Below are positions 43,469 through 52,330 of a stretch of 64,000 nucleotides of DNA, piece by piece. Position 1 is the first letter of the stretch, and each line of letters opens with the position of its first letter. Below the pieces are notes generated by a model. It had not been told where the DNA came from and ran no database searches. It saw nothing but the letters and a program-made list of their open reading frames with translations. Source of the stretch: Marinomonas fungiae (GTDB lineage: Bacteria > Pseudomonadota > Gammaproteobacteria > Pseudomonadales > Marinomonadaceae); contig NZ_LIQF01000002.1 of NCBI RefSeq assembly GCF_001418205.1, forward strand, positions 310,001 through 374,000, given 5' to 3'. The translations under genes were made by a program, and so were the position numbers.

Positions 43469-43521
43469 AACGCCTGATTCATAGGCTTTTAGAAATAGCA
43501 TGATCGAATCAGGCGTTTTTA
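43469..43521 (+). terminator. Terminator-like hairpin oriented rightward
   Basis: Twelve-base perfect stem AACGCCTGATTC (43469-43480) / GAATCAGGCGTT (43506-43517) with a 25-base loop and T5 on the plus strand. Both neighbouring genes run leftward, so its T run is on the wrong side for fecA. Confidence 0.55.
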
Positions 43522-43541
43522 TCAGAAAACTATTACGGATT

Positions 43542-45974
43542 TTAAAACTTCATGTCCAGCTCAACATAAGCGGTTGTTGGCGCTCCTTTGCTGATACCGG
43601 CACCGTAAGGTTGGTCCGGCCCACTCAGTGAGTAATAGTCTTCGTTGAAGAGGTTCTTCACACCAAAGGCAATGATATTGTCCTGATTACTTGGGTTAAA
43701 CTGATAGCTAATGCGGGTATTCCAGAGAGAAAAAGATGGTAGTTTTCCAGTGTAATAGGTATTACTGTTTACCGTCAGATCATCGGTGTTTTCGTTGTCT
43801 GCGTATTGGGATGTTTGACTGTAATTATCTAGGTTCCATGTCCAGCGGCCTGTTTGATATTCCATACCAAGGTTTGTGACAACATTGGAGTAATAAGGTA
43901 GCTCTTTTCCTTTTAAGTCACCATCACGGAACTCTGCTTGGGTATAAGCCAAATTTCCGTACACGCTAACCCCTGTGTTTGGAAAAGCATAGCTCGCCCC
44001 TAGTTCGACACCGTAATGTTGAGTCTCACCTTTGTTGACGTGGTATTCCAAACCGTCGTCGTACTGTAGCTGATTATCAAAGTTGATATTAAACAAGGTC
44101 ATTTCAGCACTTAGATTATCCTTGTTATAACGTCCGCCAACTTCAATCGTTTTCGCGATCTCTGGTTTTAGCGTATTTCTTTCGGTATCTGACAACTGTA
44201 AGTGCTGCAAGGTACCAAAGGATGTACTGTAGTTAGAGAATAAGGTTGTTGCTGGAGACATTAGATAAGCGACACTCAATGACGGTAAGACTTCGTTGTA
44301 GTGCCTTTCGTTGCGGAAATCGTTTTCGTTGTTTTTTCTGACCTTGCTGTGACGGAAGACGGTTACATCCTCAAAACGAACCCCAGGAGTGATGCGCCAA
44401 TCACCCATGCTGATTTTATCGTCAATAAAGGCTGCATGAGCGGTGGTACCGGCACTGTCGACGCTACGCAAAACGCCAGTAACAGACCTTGGAGCAGCAC
44501 CAGCAGCGAAGTTATTCCAGCGGTATCTTTCTATATCGGCTTCTTCTTTGATAAAGCGGTAACCAACGGACACTTCGTGATCGGTATCACCGATATATAA
44601 GAGTTGGCTAAAACGAGGCTCTATACCAAAGACATTGTATTCTCGGTCCCATTCGTCATAGCGCTGGCGCGAATCAGGGTTAAATTGCAGACCATAACCA
44701 CGGAAAGTATTGGCGGCATACGCTTGGATTTCGAATTGCTGTGCGTCGCTTAAATCATTGATATAGCGAATTCGGCCCTCTGTGCGATCGCCTTTAAAAT
44801 GGTTGTAATCATAACGGGATTGCCAAGGATCAGAGGCGTATTCTTGCGGGTTCAAGCCTCCAGGAATTTTCGTTTTGCCTTTATAATAGCGCAGGTGGCC
44901 GTCTAGGCTTTCAGTATCAGAGAGCCAAACCTCGCCTTTTACAAGTAAATCATCAATGTCTTCATCGGAGTTTTCTCGATAACCTTCCCCATGACTGCCG
45001 GAGTAAAATACGGCTAGGCCTGTATCTTCATTTAACTTGCCACTTGCCGAAGCGCTAACTTGCCCAAGGAAATTTTGCTCGCCAGCATCAATGGCTGTTT
45101 CCGATTTTAAACGTAGGCGAGATGTGGTTTCCTCAGTAATCTTGGGAGTAACAAAGTTAATGATGCCACCCACGTTTTGTGGTCCATAACGGACCGAACT
45201 ACCACCTTTGACTACGTCGATAGAAGCTAAGTTACCCAATGCGGTAGGGGCGATAGACAAATGCGGTTGACCATATGGAGCAAACGATAATGGCATGCCG
45301 TCTAACAGGATGGTGGATTTTTCGGAAAAACGTGATTGTAAACCACGTACACCAATGCTAAGGGCATGATTACCGCCGTAGCTTTCGGCCGGAACTCGTA
45401 CCTGAACACCAGGGATTTTTCGAAATGCCTCGCTAAGAGAGCTTGCTCCAGACTTTTCGATTTCCTCTTGAGTCAAACGATTTCGGGCACCGGGGAAAGT
45501 ATGTACAGTACCTTGGTCCACATTGCTCAGCCAGTCTCCAGTAATAGATAACTGATCTAATTCGACACTTTGGGCGTTATTCGCTTTGATGACTTCTAGA
45601 CTTAATAGGTTATCCGAATCAATCTGATAGACCACATTGGTATGTTTTAACAAGGTATCAAGCGCTTGCTTTGTGCTCATATTACCTTTTACTGCTTGCC
45701 CCTGAAGACCGTCGAGTTGACCCGGCGTGAGGATGATATGTAAGCCCGTATGCTCCGCTAAGTCAGTGATTGAACGGCTTAGAGCTTGTGCCGGAATATC
45801 AAAATATTGGCTTTGTGTCAGTTGGGAGCTCGAACTTTGTTGAGCATAAGCGCTTGGTATCAAGCTAATGGTTAGGGCTGTTGTGAGTAGTCCCGCGGCG
45901 ATATATTTGTTGTATTGGTTTTGATTGCTCTGGCGAATGGCCACATTAAGGTGGGTCAGTTTTGGAACGGACAT
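43542..45974 (-). CDS. fecA: FecA-type TonB-dependent ferric siderophore/citrate receptor
   Basis: 810 aa outer-membrane receptor. A long signal peptide ends near AYA (about residue 44). Then come an STN signalling domain (about 55-110; FDIPAQALSRSITDLAEHTGLHIILTP), a plug (about 145-280; EEIEKSGASSLSEAFRKIPGVQV, GLQSRFSEKSTILLDGMPL, VRYGPQNVGGIINFV) and a 22-strand barrel ending in an aromatic residue (ELDMKF). The signalling domain and the adjacent fecI-fecR show it both imports iron chelate and signals its presence. It resembles FecA, but the ligand is not certain. A Fur-type box lies 33 bases upstream. Confidence 0.9.
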   Translation of the reverse strand: MSVPKLTHLNVAIRQSNQNQYNKYIAAGLLTTALTISLIPSAYAQQSSSSQLTQSQYFDIPAQALSRSITDLAEHTGLHIILTPGQLDGLQGQAVKGNMSTKQALDTLLKHTNVVYQIDSDNLLSLEVIKANNAQSVELDQLSITGDWLSNVDQGTVHTFPGARNRLTQEEIEKSGASSLSEAFRKIPGVQVRVPAESYGGNHALSIGVRGLQSRFSEKSTILLDGMPLSFAPYGQPHLSIAPTALGNLASIDVVKGGSSVRYGPQNVGGIINFVTPKITEETTSRLRLKSETAIDAGEQNFLGQVSASASGKLNEDTGLAVFYSGSHGEGYRENSDEDIDDLLVKGEVWLSDTESLDGHLRYYKGKTKIPGGLNPQEYASDPWQSRYDYNHFKGDRTEGRIRYINDLSDAQQFEIQAYAANTFRGYGLQFNPDSRQRYDEWDREYNVFGIEPRFSQLLYIGDTDHEVSVGYRFIKEEADIERYRWNNFAAGAAPRSVTGVLRSVDSAGTTAHAAFIDDKISMGDWRITPGVRFEDVTVFRHSKVRKNNENDFRNERHYNEVLPSLSVAYLMSPATTLFSNYSTSFGTLQHLQLSDTERNTLKPEIAKTIEVGGRYNKDNLSAEMTLFNINFDNQLQYDDGLEYHVNKGETQHYGVELGASYAFPNTGVSVYGNLAYTQAEFRDGDLKGKELPYYSNVVTNLGMEYQTGRWTWNLDNYSQTSQYADNENTDDLTVNSNTYYTGKLPSFSLWNTRISYQFNPSNQDNIIAFGVKNLFNEDYYSLSGPDQPYGAGISKGAPTTAYVELDMKF

Positions 45975-46007
45975 CCGTTACTCCTGTTGTTTACCGATAT
46001 ATTTACA

Positions 46008-46020
46008 GAGAATAATTCTC
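46008..46020 (-). promoter_or_regulatory. Fur-type box upstream of fecA
   Basis: GAGAATAATTCTC, a perfect palindrome of the Fur 6-1-6 kind, 34 to 46 bases before the fecA start. It suggests direct iron repression of fecA in addition to FecI control. Confidence 0.65.
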
Positions 46021-46059
46021 GTTTTCAATGTTAGGTAAGACGTATTAGGAGGTCAGACG

Positions 46060-46108
46060 CCCAACCCTAATGAGCACTTTTTCTGAGTTTTTTGCGTATA
46101 GGGTTGGG
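46060..46108. repeat. Inverted repeat in the fecR-fecA gap
   Basis: CCCAACCCTA (46060-46069) and its exact complement TAGGGTTGGG (46099-46108), separated by 29 bases. There is no T run, so it may be a transcript structure or an operator and not a terminator. Confidence 0.6.
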
Positions 46109-46149
46109 GGAGGTGGTCTAAGTACTCGTAAAATCTGGAGAGTGGCTGT

Positions 46150-47163
46150 TTAGCGCAATAACACCAGACGATGGAATAATGTGTTCGCCTCGAGATGAAG
46201 GCTTTTGTTTAGCATCTTTAGGGTCAGATCCAAATCTCCTAAAGGTATTACTCCCGTTATTTTCTCTGCTCTACGATCAATGTCTAATAGAACGAGTTTT
46301 TGCGAATAGTGACGGTTTAGTAGGGCTACTACGTCAGATAATGGCACATCATCTAACCTCAGTAAGTGACGCTTCCAGTCTGGCAAATACAGTTCATGGT
46401 TCTTAGTTAGAGAGAGTGAGCCTGTATCTTTACTGAATGAGACACCTTGGCCTGCTTCTAATGTAAGGCTGGCTATTTTTTCCTGATTATGCCGCGGGAA
46501 ATCGACCTTCAGTTTACCTTCAGTTAATGTCGTTTGAACTTCATGTTCTAGCTGACGAACATTAAACGCTGTGCCCACGGCCGTTGCGATTACGCCTTGG
46601 CTACTAACACGAAAAGGCTGTGTTTTGCTCTTCGCGACTTCAAAAAAAGCTTCGCCATACAATAGTTCAATACTACGAAACGAGTCTGAGTAGTTTACAT
46701 TCACGGCACTTTGGCTATTAAGATGCAGCGTGCTGCCATCCGCCAAGCGAATGGTTTGTTGCTCGCCGACAGTCGTGAAATAGTCAGGGGAATACCAGAG
46801 ATGGGGGGGTAAAAGTGCGACCACTAAAGCGACTAATGTGGTCACTGACAGTGCTGACAAAACGCGTTGCTTGGAGAACCATTTGGGAACGTGTTTTGGT
46901 GTCTCAAGCTTGCAATGAGAGCCTTGTGTTTTCGTCGCATCTTCTTTTGCTGAAGAAACTACTTTCTCTGTTGCTGTGCCCATGTCTTGCCACAGCAGGC
47001 AAGTTTCTAGGTATAAGGCTTCATGCTCTTTCTCTTGCTCAAGCCACTGTTTAAATTGATCGAGTAATGGCTGATTATCTGGCTCAGCTTGAAGTTTGAT
47101 AAACCATTCTTGGGCCTGTTCATGGGCCGTGTTGTTGATATTTTGGGGAATGTTGGTTTTCAT
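46150..47163 (-). CDS. fecR: FecR-type anti-sigma factor / signal transducer
   Basis: 337 aa inner-membrane regulator. The cytoplasmic DUF4880 domain (about 10-60; AQEWFIKLQAEPDNQPLLDQFKQWLEQEKEHEALYLE is the sigma-binding part) is followed by a linker, a membrane helix near 106-125 and the periplasmic FecR domain (about 130-230; TVGEQQTIRLADGSTLHLNSQSAVNV). The C-terminal half receives the signal from the FecA STN domain. It is transcribed with fecI upstream (36 bases) and fecA downstream. Confidence 0.93.
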   Translation of the reverse strand: MKTNIPQNINNTAHEQAQEWFIKLQAEPDNQPLLDQFKQWLEQEKEHEALYLETCLLWQDMGTATEKVVSSAKEDATKTQGSHCKLETPKHVPKWFSKQRVLSALSVTTLVALVVALLPPHLWYSPDYFTTVGEQQTIRLADGSTLHLNSQSAVNVNYSDSFRSIELLYGEAFFEVAKSKTQPFRVSSQGVIATAVGTAFNVRQLEHEVQTTLTEGKLKVDFPRHNQEKIASLTLEAGQGVSFSKDTGSLSLTKNHELYLPDWKRHLLRLDDVPLSDVVALLNRHYSQKLVLLDIDRRAEKITGVIPLGDLDLTLKMLNKSLHLEANTLFHRLVLLR

Positions 47164-47199
47164 AGTTTTAATGTTCTGCCCATTAACTCTTGATACGCA

Positions 47200-47784
47200 T
47201 TAGTTAAGGTCGGTGATTAATGCGCTACGGCATTTTTGTAATGCATTTTTCAAGTGTTTTTCCACCATGGTTTGAGAGACATCCATCTCCTTCGCGACTT
47301 CCTTAAGTGTCATTTCTTGCAGTCGTGCCAACACTAAGGCTTCCTTTGCTCGCTCCGGTAATTGAGAAATGGCCCACTGTAACTGTTCTAAATGACGCGT
47401 TTTGATCACCTCTTCTAGGTGCTCTGGTTCTGGAGATATCAACTCTTCTAATGCCTCATCTGTCTCAAACACGGGCTTTTTTTGCTGCTGACGTAAATGA
47501 TCGAGGGCTAAATTGGTGGCAACCTTCATGAGGAACGACTTAGGTTGGCGAATGACTTCAATTCCTGGGATGTTAGACAAACGCACAAAAGTATCCTGTA
47601 AAAGATCCTCTGCAATGTCCCTATTTTTTACCATACTGAGCAAATGCGAAAGAATATTTTGCCTGTGCTCCTGATACATCCTTGCTATGACCTGCTCTTT
47701 CTGACTTTGGCGAGAATCCGAAATGTCAGCTTTGTGTAAGACATCTTCCTTGTTAACGGGACTATCCAAAAAAATGCTACTCAT
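47200..47784 (-). CDS. fecI: FecI-type ECF sigma factor
   Basis: 194 aa group IV sigma factor that directs RNA polymerase to the fecA promoter. Region 2 (about 40-105; HLLSMVKNRDIAEDLLQDTFVRLSN, QPKSFLMKVATNLALDHLRQQ) and region 4 (about 130-185; LPERAKEALVLARLQEMTLKEVAKEMDVSQTMVEKHLKNAL) are clear. It has an N-terminal extension of about 25 residues beyond E. coli FecI. A Fur-type box 48-66 bases upstream suggests iron repression. Confidence 0.93.
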   Translation of the reverse strand: MSSIFLDSPVNKEDVLHKADISDSRQSQKEQVIARMYQEHRQNILSHLLSMVKNRDIAEDLLQDTFVRLSNIPGIEVIRQPKSFLMKVATNLALDHLRQQQKKPVFETDEALEELISPEPEHLEEVIKTRHLEQLQWAISQLPERAKEALVLARLQEMTLKEVAKEMDVSQTMVEKHLKNALQKCRSALITDLN

Positions 47785-47831
47785 TTTCCTGACTCGGGTT
47801 GGGTGTTGGGGGAAAGCATACGTCTTTATTT

Positions 47832-47850
47832 AGTAATGTTAATTATTATC
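47832..47850 (-). promoter_or_regulatory. Fur-type box upstream of fecI
   Basis: On the minus strand GATAATAATTAACATTACT matches the 19-base Fur consensus GATAATGATAATCATTATC at 14 positions. It lies at the expected place for iron control of fecIR. Confidence 0.65.
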
Positions 47851-47971
47851 AAATGAGAATATTTATTATACACATTTTTATCAAAAGAAATGTGTGAAGA
47901 GGGAAGGCGCTGCAGGCGAACAACTCAATGTCAGTTGGAGTCGCAGTCTTTTTAAGACTATTACGTAATGT

Positions 47972-48000
47972 TTAGACATCCGCTTAGGGTTTGCTAGAAT
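47972..48000 (+). promoter_or_regulatory. Promoter of the TPP riboswitch-thiBPQ transcript
   Basis: An extended -10 TGC-TAGAAT (box at 47995-48000), with TTAGAC 17 bases upstream as a weak -35. Transcription would begin near 48007, just before the riboswitch. Confidence 0.65.
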
Positions 48001-48012
48001 AGCGCTGATTTA

Positions 48013-48102
48013 TCTCATGGGGTGTGGCTTTGGCCGCTGAGAAACCATTGCTGGTTAACCCATTGAACCTGAACCAGATCATGCTGGCGTAGGAATTGAG
48101 AT
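48013..48102 (+). ncRNA. TPP (THI-box) riboswitch
   Basis: The conserved core is present in order: GGGGTG at 48019, GCTGAGA at 48036, ACCC at about 48058, GAACCTGA at 48065 and TGCTGGCGTAGGAA at 48082. The ends TCTCA and TGAGA pair to close the P1 stem. It binds thiamine pyrophosphate and controls the thiBPQ genes that follow. The probable mechanism is translational; see the hairpin at 48140-48155. Confidence 0.95.
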
Positions 48103-48139
48103 AGCAAGCCCTTCACATCTTGCCCATCCAGTTATACGC

Positions 48140-48155
48140 CGCTCATTTAGGAGCG
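48140..48155 (+). promoter_or_regulatory. Hairpin holding the thiB ribosome site
   Basis: CGCTC / GAGCG stem with a six-base loop. The AGGAG ribosome site (48149-48153) is partly inside the stem, four bases before the thiB ATG. It is the likely output of the riboswitch. An upstream GCAAG (48104-48108) / CTTGC (48119-48123) stem follows P1. Confidence 0.6.
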
Positions 48156-48158
48156 ACT

Positions 48159-49151
48159 ATGTCTTTCAAATCGTTTGCGTTGGCAACAACGGCTTTATTA
48201 GCGACCTCTTTGGTGTCTGCTGAAACCTTAACTGTGTATACCTATGATGCCTTTGCATCGGAATGGGGCCCGGGCCCTAAAATCAAAACCAATTTTGAAG
48301 CACAGTGTGGCTGTGAACTAAACTTTGTGGCGCTGGATTCATCGGTAGGCATTTTGTCCCGTGTTCAACTTGAAGGTGAAGCGTCTGAAGCGGATGTGCT
48401 GCTTGGTCTTGATCTCAACGTGATGGAGGCGGCGAAACAAACGGGGTTACTAGAGAAACACAGCGTGGATACCTCAAACGTCACCACACCTGGTGGTTGG
48501 AATGACGACAACTTTGTGCCATTCGACCAAGGTTACTTTGCCTTTATCTACGACAGTGAAAAGCTGGCAACAGCCCCGACATCGCTAAAGGATGTAGTGG
48601 AAAACCAAGATCTGAAAGTCATTTACCAAGACCCTCGCACGTCAACACCAGGTTTAGGGTTATTGCTTTGGATGAAAGCTGTCTACGGTGATCAGGCTGC
48701 AGACGCATGGGCGAAGCTGGCAAGTCATACCGTGACGGTCACGAAAGGCTGGTACGATGGTTACAGTTTGTTCCTAAAAGGGGAAGCGGACGTGGTATTA
48801 AGCTACACCACATCGCCTGCTTACCACATCGTTGCTGAGGGCGAACACAAATACAAAGCCGCTGAAGCAAGTGAAGGGTTTTACCCGCAAATCGAAGTGG
48901 CGGCAGTGCTAGAGAATGCGCCAAACAAAGCGTTAGCTGAACAGTTTATGCAGTTTATCCTAGAGCCGGGCTTCCAAAATGTGGTGGCGACGGGCAACTG
49001 GATGTACCCAGTCATGGCGAATGTGGATCCACTGCCAGAAGCCTTTACCTCTCAACCGCAACCAACCAAAGTGCTAACGCTGGATGCTGAGCAAGTGGCT
49101 CAAAATCGTCAGGCGTGGATCAATGAATGGTTGGAAGCGACGACCCACTAA
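48159..49151 (+). CDS. thiB: Thiamine ABC transporter, periplasmic binding protein
   Basis: 330 aa with a signal peptide (MSFKSFALATTALLATSLVSA, cut near residue 21). The mature part begins ETLTVYTYDAFASEWGPGPKIK and contains ADVLLGLDLNVMEAAKQTGL, VPFDQGYFAFIYDSEKL and YQDPRTSTPGLGLLLWMKAVYG, all characteristic of ThiB (TbpA). It captures thiamine or its phosphates. The ATG at 48159 follows AGGAG; a longer frame from 48120 would run through the regulatory hairpin. It is controlled by the TPP riboswitch. Confidence 0.95.
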   Translation: MSFKSFALATTALLATSLVSAETLTVYTYDAFASEWGPGPKIKTNFEAQCGCELNFVALDSSVGILSRVQLEGEASEADVLLGLDLNVMEAAKQTGLLEKHSVDTSNVTTPGGWNDDNFVPFDQGYFAFIYDSEKLATAPTSLKDVVENQDLKVIYQDPRTSTPGLGLLLWMKAVYGDQAADAWAKLASHTVTVTKGWYDGYSLFLKGEADVVLSYTTSPAYHIVAEGEHKYKAAEASEGFYPQIEVAAVLENAPNKALAEQFMQFILEPGFQNVVATGNWMYPVMANVDPLPEAFTSQPQPTKVLTLDAEQVAQNRQAWINEWLEATTH

Positions 49152-49154
49152 GCT

Positions 49155-50735
49155 TTGATCTTCTCCTCCCATTTACGCCCAGCATGGCTGGGCGTTGCTG
49201 TTTATCTGGTAATCGCGGGCGCTGCGCTGGTTGCGTTGCTTGGTTACGCGTCGCCAAGTGATTGGGGGCGCTATCTCGCGGATCCCTATACGTGGCGTGT
49301 GGTGCGTTTTTCGTTTACTCAAGCGAGCCTAAGTGCACTGTTAAGTATTCTGCTTGCCATACCGATGGCGTCCTGCCTGTTTCATCGGCGCTTTATTGGG
49401 CGTCAAACACTGTTGTCTCTGTTTGCCATTTCCATGGTGGTGCCGACCATCGTGGCGATTCTTGGCATTGTTGTGGTCTATGGTCGTAACAGCTGGTTTA
49501 CTTCGCTGTTTGGTGTGTCATTTCCCCTTTATGGCCTAGGCGGCATTTTATTAGCCCATGTGTTTTTCAATATGCCGCTTGCGGTACGGGTGATCTTGCA
49601 GGCTTATCAATTGATTCCAGATGCTCAGTGGCGTCTTGCCAGCCAATTGGGGTTGTCCCGTTGGCATGTATTTCGTTTGATTGAATGGCACTATCTTAAA
49701 AAGAATCTGCCAGGCTTGTTTCTGCTGATTTTTATGTTGTGTTTCTCAGGCTTTGCTGTGGTCTTAAGTTTGGGGGGCGGGCCGCGCTCCAGTACCTTAG
49801 AAGTGGCCATTTATCAGGCTTTACGCTTTGAATTTGATTTGAATAAAGCCAGTTATTTGTCTTTACTGCAGGTGTTTATTTGCTCATTAGTTGCCCTGGC
49901 TGTGTATAAGCTGGTGCCCGCTATTCGACAAGATGTCAGCTTGTATCAAGGGGCGCGTTTGCTTATGCGCAGCAGCCGTTTGGCCATGCTGGTGGACTTT
50001 GGGTCGTTAATCATTGTGTTGTTGTGGATATTGCCGCCATTTATTGCCATTTTCGCGCCGATTGTGACGCCGTTGTTTTGGCAAACCTTATGGCAAAGTG
50101 ATCTGTGGTGGTCGTTGTGGCACTCAGTTCGCATCGCTTTGCCATCGGGGGTGTTGGCTTTATTGATTGGTTTAAGCATTGCCGCGTTGGCGCGCGCTTT
50201 ACGTTGGCGTCGAGGTGGCGACGGGTGGGCGCAAAAATTGGAACAATCCGGTAACTTGGTGTTGATGGTGCCAAGTTTGGTATTGGCAACAGGCTTATTT
50301 TTAATGTTCCGTAATATCGGCATCAGCATTAAGCATGCGTACTGGATTGTGGTGTGGGTCAATGCGGTAATGGCTTTGCCGTTTGTGCTGCGGGCCATTA
50401 TGCCGACGGTATATCAGCAGGAAAAGCGCTTTCGTCATTTGTATGAGCAGATGAATGTGGTTGGTCTGGCTCGCTTGCGTATGGAATGGTCGCAGATTCG
50501 TTCAGCAGTGGCGCAAGGCTTGGCCTATGCGGTATTGCTCAGTCTTGGGGACTTAGGTGTGGTGGCTTTGTTTGGCTCAAAAGGCTTGGAAACCTTGCCC
50601 ATGTATTTGTATCAACTGATTGGCTCTTACCGTGTTGAGCAAGGTGCCTGTGTGGCTGTTGTGTTGATTTTGCTCTGTTTGGTTTTATTTTCTTTGATCA
50701 ATCGCCTAATAGGAGGTCGCCGTGTTGTCGTTTGA
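49155..50735 (+). CDS. thiP: Thiamine ABC transporter, permease
   Basis: 526 aa inner-membrane permease with two fused FbpB-type halves and about 12 helices. Each half carries an EAA-like cytoplasmic loop (ASQLGLSRWHVFRLIEW near 152-168; MNVVGLARLRMEWSQIR near 435). ThiB and ThiQ flank it. The start appears to be TTG, three bases after the thiB stop, with no strong ribosome site, so translation is probably coupled to thiB. The end overlaps thiQ by 14 bases. Confidence 0.92.
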   Translation: MIFSSHLRPAWLGVAVYLVIAGAALVALLGYASPSDWGRYLADPYTWRVVRFSFTQASLSALLSILLAIPMASCLFHRRFIGRQTLLSLFAISMVVPTIVAILGIVVVYGRNSWFTSLFGVSFPLYGLGGILLAHVFFNMPLAVRVILQAYQLIPDAQWRLASQLGLSRWHVFRLIEWHYLKKNLPGLFLLIFMLCFSGFAVVLSLGGGPRSSTLEVAIYQALRFEFDLNKASYLSLLQVFICSLVALAVYKLVPAIRQDVSLYQGARLLMRSSRLAMLVDFGSLIIVLLWILPPFIAIFAPIVTPLFWQTLWQSDLWWSLWHSVRIALPSGVLALLIGLSIAALARALRWRRGGDGWAQKLEQSGNLVLMVPSLVLATGLFLMFRNIGISIKHAYWIVVWVNAVMALPFVLRAIMPTVYQQEKRFRHLYEQMNVVGLARLRMEWSQIRSAVAQGLAYAVLLSLGDLGVVALFGSKGLETLPMYLYQLIGSYRVEQGACVAVVLILLCLVLFSLINRLIGGRRVVV

Positions 50736-51426
50736 TTTACGCTATCGTTGGCAAGATTTTCAAGCCCACTATCAAGCGCAACTCCCATTAGGTGTCACTT
50801 CGATACTGGGAGCGAGTGGGGGAGGCAAGAGTACCTTGCTGGCCTTGCTGGGTGGGTACATTGAAGGGCAAGGTAGCATTCAATTTGAGGGTCAAGAGCT
50901 GCTGTCGTTAGCACCTTATGAGCGCCCTATTACCACCTTATTTCAGAGCGATAATCTCTTTCCGCAATTGAGTGTCTGGGACAATATTGCCATTGGTCTG
51001 TCGCCGTCACGCTCATTGAGCGACGAGCAAAAACACAAAGTGCATTGGGCTTTAGAGCAGGTTCAGCTACAAGTGTATGCCGACAAGTTTCCTGATCAGT
51101 TGTCTGGAGGTCAGGCCCAGCGAGTAGCTATCGCTCGTGTGCTGGTTCGTAAAAAGCCCATTTTGTTGTTAGATGAGCCCTTTAGTGCGCTGGACCCTAA
51201 GTTGCGTTCAGATATGCTGCATTTGATTAAAGATCTTACTCATCGCTATCAATGGACCACCCTTATGGTGACTCATAGTCCAGCGGATGCAATGTTGTTG
51301 GGGGGGCAAGCGTTGCTGCTGGAGGAAGGTAGGGTGGTTGTTCAAGCCGACGCTAAAATATTAAGCGAAATTCCACCAGATTCTCCGTTTAACCGCTATC
51401 TGCATATTTCCATGCCCGTTAAATAA
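50722..51426 (+). CDS. thiQ: Thiamine ABC transporter, ATP-binding protein
   Basis: 234 aa ATPase of the thiamine importer. Walker A GASGGGKSTLLALLGG near 30, Q-loop TLFQSDNLFPQLSVWDNI, signature LSGGQAQRVAIARVL near 127, Walker B ILLLDEPFSALD and H-loop MVTHSPADA are all intact. The start is GTG, preceded by GGAGG inside the thiP gene. It is the last gene of the riboswitch-controlled operon. Confidence 0.94.
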   Translation: MLSFDLRYRWQDFQAHYQAQLPLGVTSILGASGGGKSTLLALLGGYIEGQGSIQFEGQELLSLAPYERPITTLFQSDNLFPQLSVWDNIAIGLSPSRSLSDEQKHKVHWALEQVQLQVYADKFPDQLSGGQAQRVAIARVLVRKKPILLLDEPFSALDPKLRSDMLHLIKDLTHRYQWTTLMVTHSPADAMLLGGQALLLEEGRVVVQADAKILSEIPPDSPFNRYLHISMPVK

Positions 51427-51471
51427 AGCGATGATAGCGCACCACTCTGTTTGACCCGCAAGGAACTGTCT

Positions 51472-52329
51472 GTGAACGATATTTACCTCGTGAAAAAAGG
51501 TATCTACGCAACCATTGCTTACGCTTTTATTATGTCTATTACGGCGGTGGCTGCAAAGCAGGTGCAAACCCAAATAGCGGTACCTGTGTTGGTATTTTGG
51601 CAAAGCTTGTTTTGTCTTGTGATTTTGTTTCCTCAGATGTGGGGGAAATGGCAGCGACGCCCGTTGCATGTCATCAAAGCGCACTTTCTTCGTAGTCTCG
51701 GTGGTTTTGTTGGCTTCTTATTTTACTACTGGGCACTGAATCATATTCCGTTAGTCGAAGCGTCCTTGTTGCGTTCCTGTGCCCCTTTGTGTGTGCCTTT
51801 TGTAGTGTTGATCATGCATCGTGTGATGATTCCAAAAGCCCGTTGGTTACCATTATTGATAGGTTTTATTGGGGTGGCGTTGGTTATCAATCCAACCCCA
51901 GGACATTTTAACCCTTGGCATATAGTGGGGTTCTTGTCGGCCGTTGGCTTAGCTTTCTCAATGGTTACCACTCGTATGCTGAGCAGTCATGTATCAGGGC
52001 AAGAGACGATGTTTGTCTATTTTGCGTTCTCGGCATTGATGTCGTTGCCATTGGCATTTGGGCAAGGGGAAAGCTTAGCGTTGCCTTCAGATACCTGGAT
52101 TTGGGTATTGCTAGTTTCTGCTACCTTGTATGTGGGCATGTATTTATACACGTTAGCTTACACTTATGCGCCCGCGAGTGTGGTATCACCTGTGAGCTAT
52201 ATTGGTATTGTGTTTGCTGGATTTTGGGGGTGGGTTATTTGGGGGCATGTCCCAGATTGGCTGGCCATCTCTGGGACCGTGTTGATTTTCTTGAGTATTC
52301 TGATCAGTGCACGTTTGAATCGAAAGTAA
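51472..52329 (+). CDS. EamA-family drug/metabolite transporter
   Basis: 285 aa with ten hydrophobic helices made of two EamA repeats. FLFYYWALNHIPLVEASLLRSCAPLCVPF and the second repeat YTLAYTYAPASVVSPVSYIGIVFAGFWGWVIWG are typical. The substrate is unknown. The start is GTG at 51472 with AAGGAA six bases upstream; a TTG at 51451 is in frame but unsupported. It is convergent with another EamA gene, with one base between the stops. Confidence 0.83.
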   Translation: MNDIYLVKKGIYATIAYAFIMSITAVAAKQVQTQIAVPVLVFWQSLFCLVILFPQMWGKWQRRPLHVIKAHFLRSLGGFVGFLFYYWALNHIPLVEASLLRSCAPLCVPFVVLIMHRVMIPKARWLPLLIGFIGVALVINPTPGHFNPWHIVGFLSAVGLAFSMVTTRMLSSHVSGQETMFVYFAFSALMSLPLAFGQGESLALPSDTWIWVLLVSATLYVGMYLYTLAYTYAPASVVSPVSYIGIVFAGFWGWVIWGHVPDWLAISGTVLIFLSILISARLNRK

Positions 52330-52330
52330 A

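Noticed and set aside
43469-43517. Integron attC-like recombination site
   Set aside because: The stem ends do not carry the RYYYAAC / GTTRRRY core sites, and no cassette genes or integrase are nearby.
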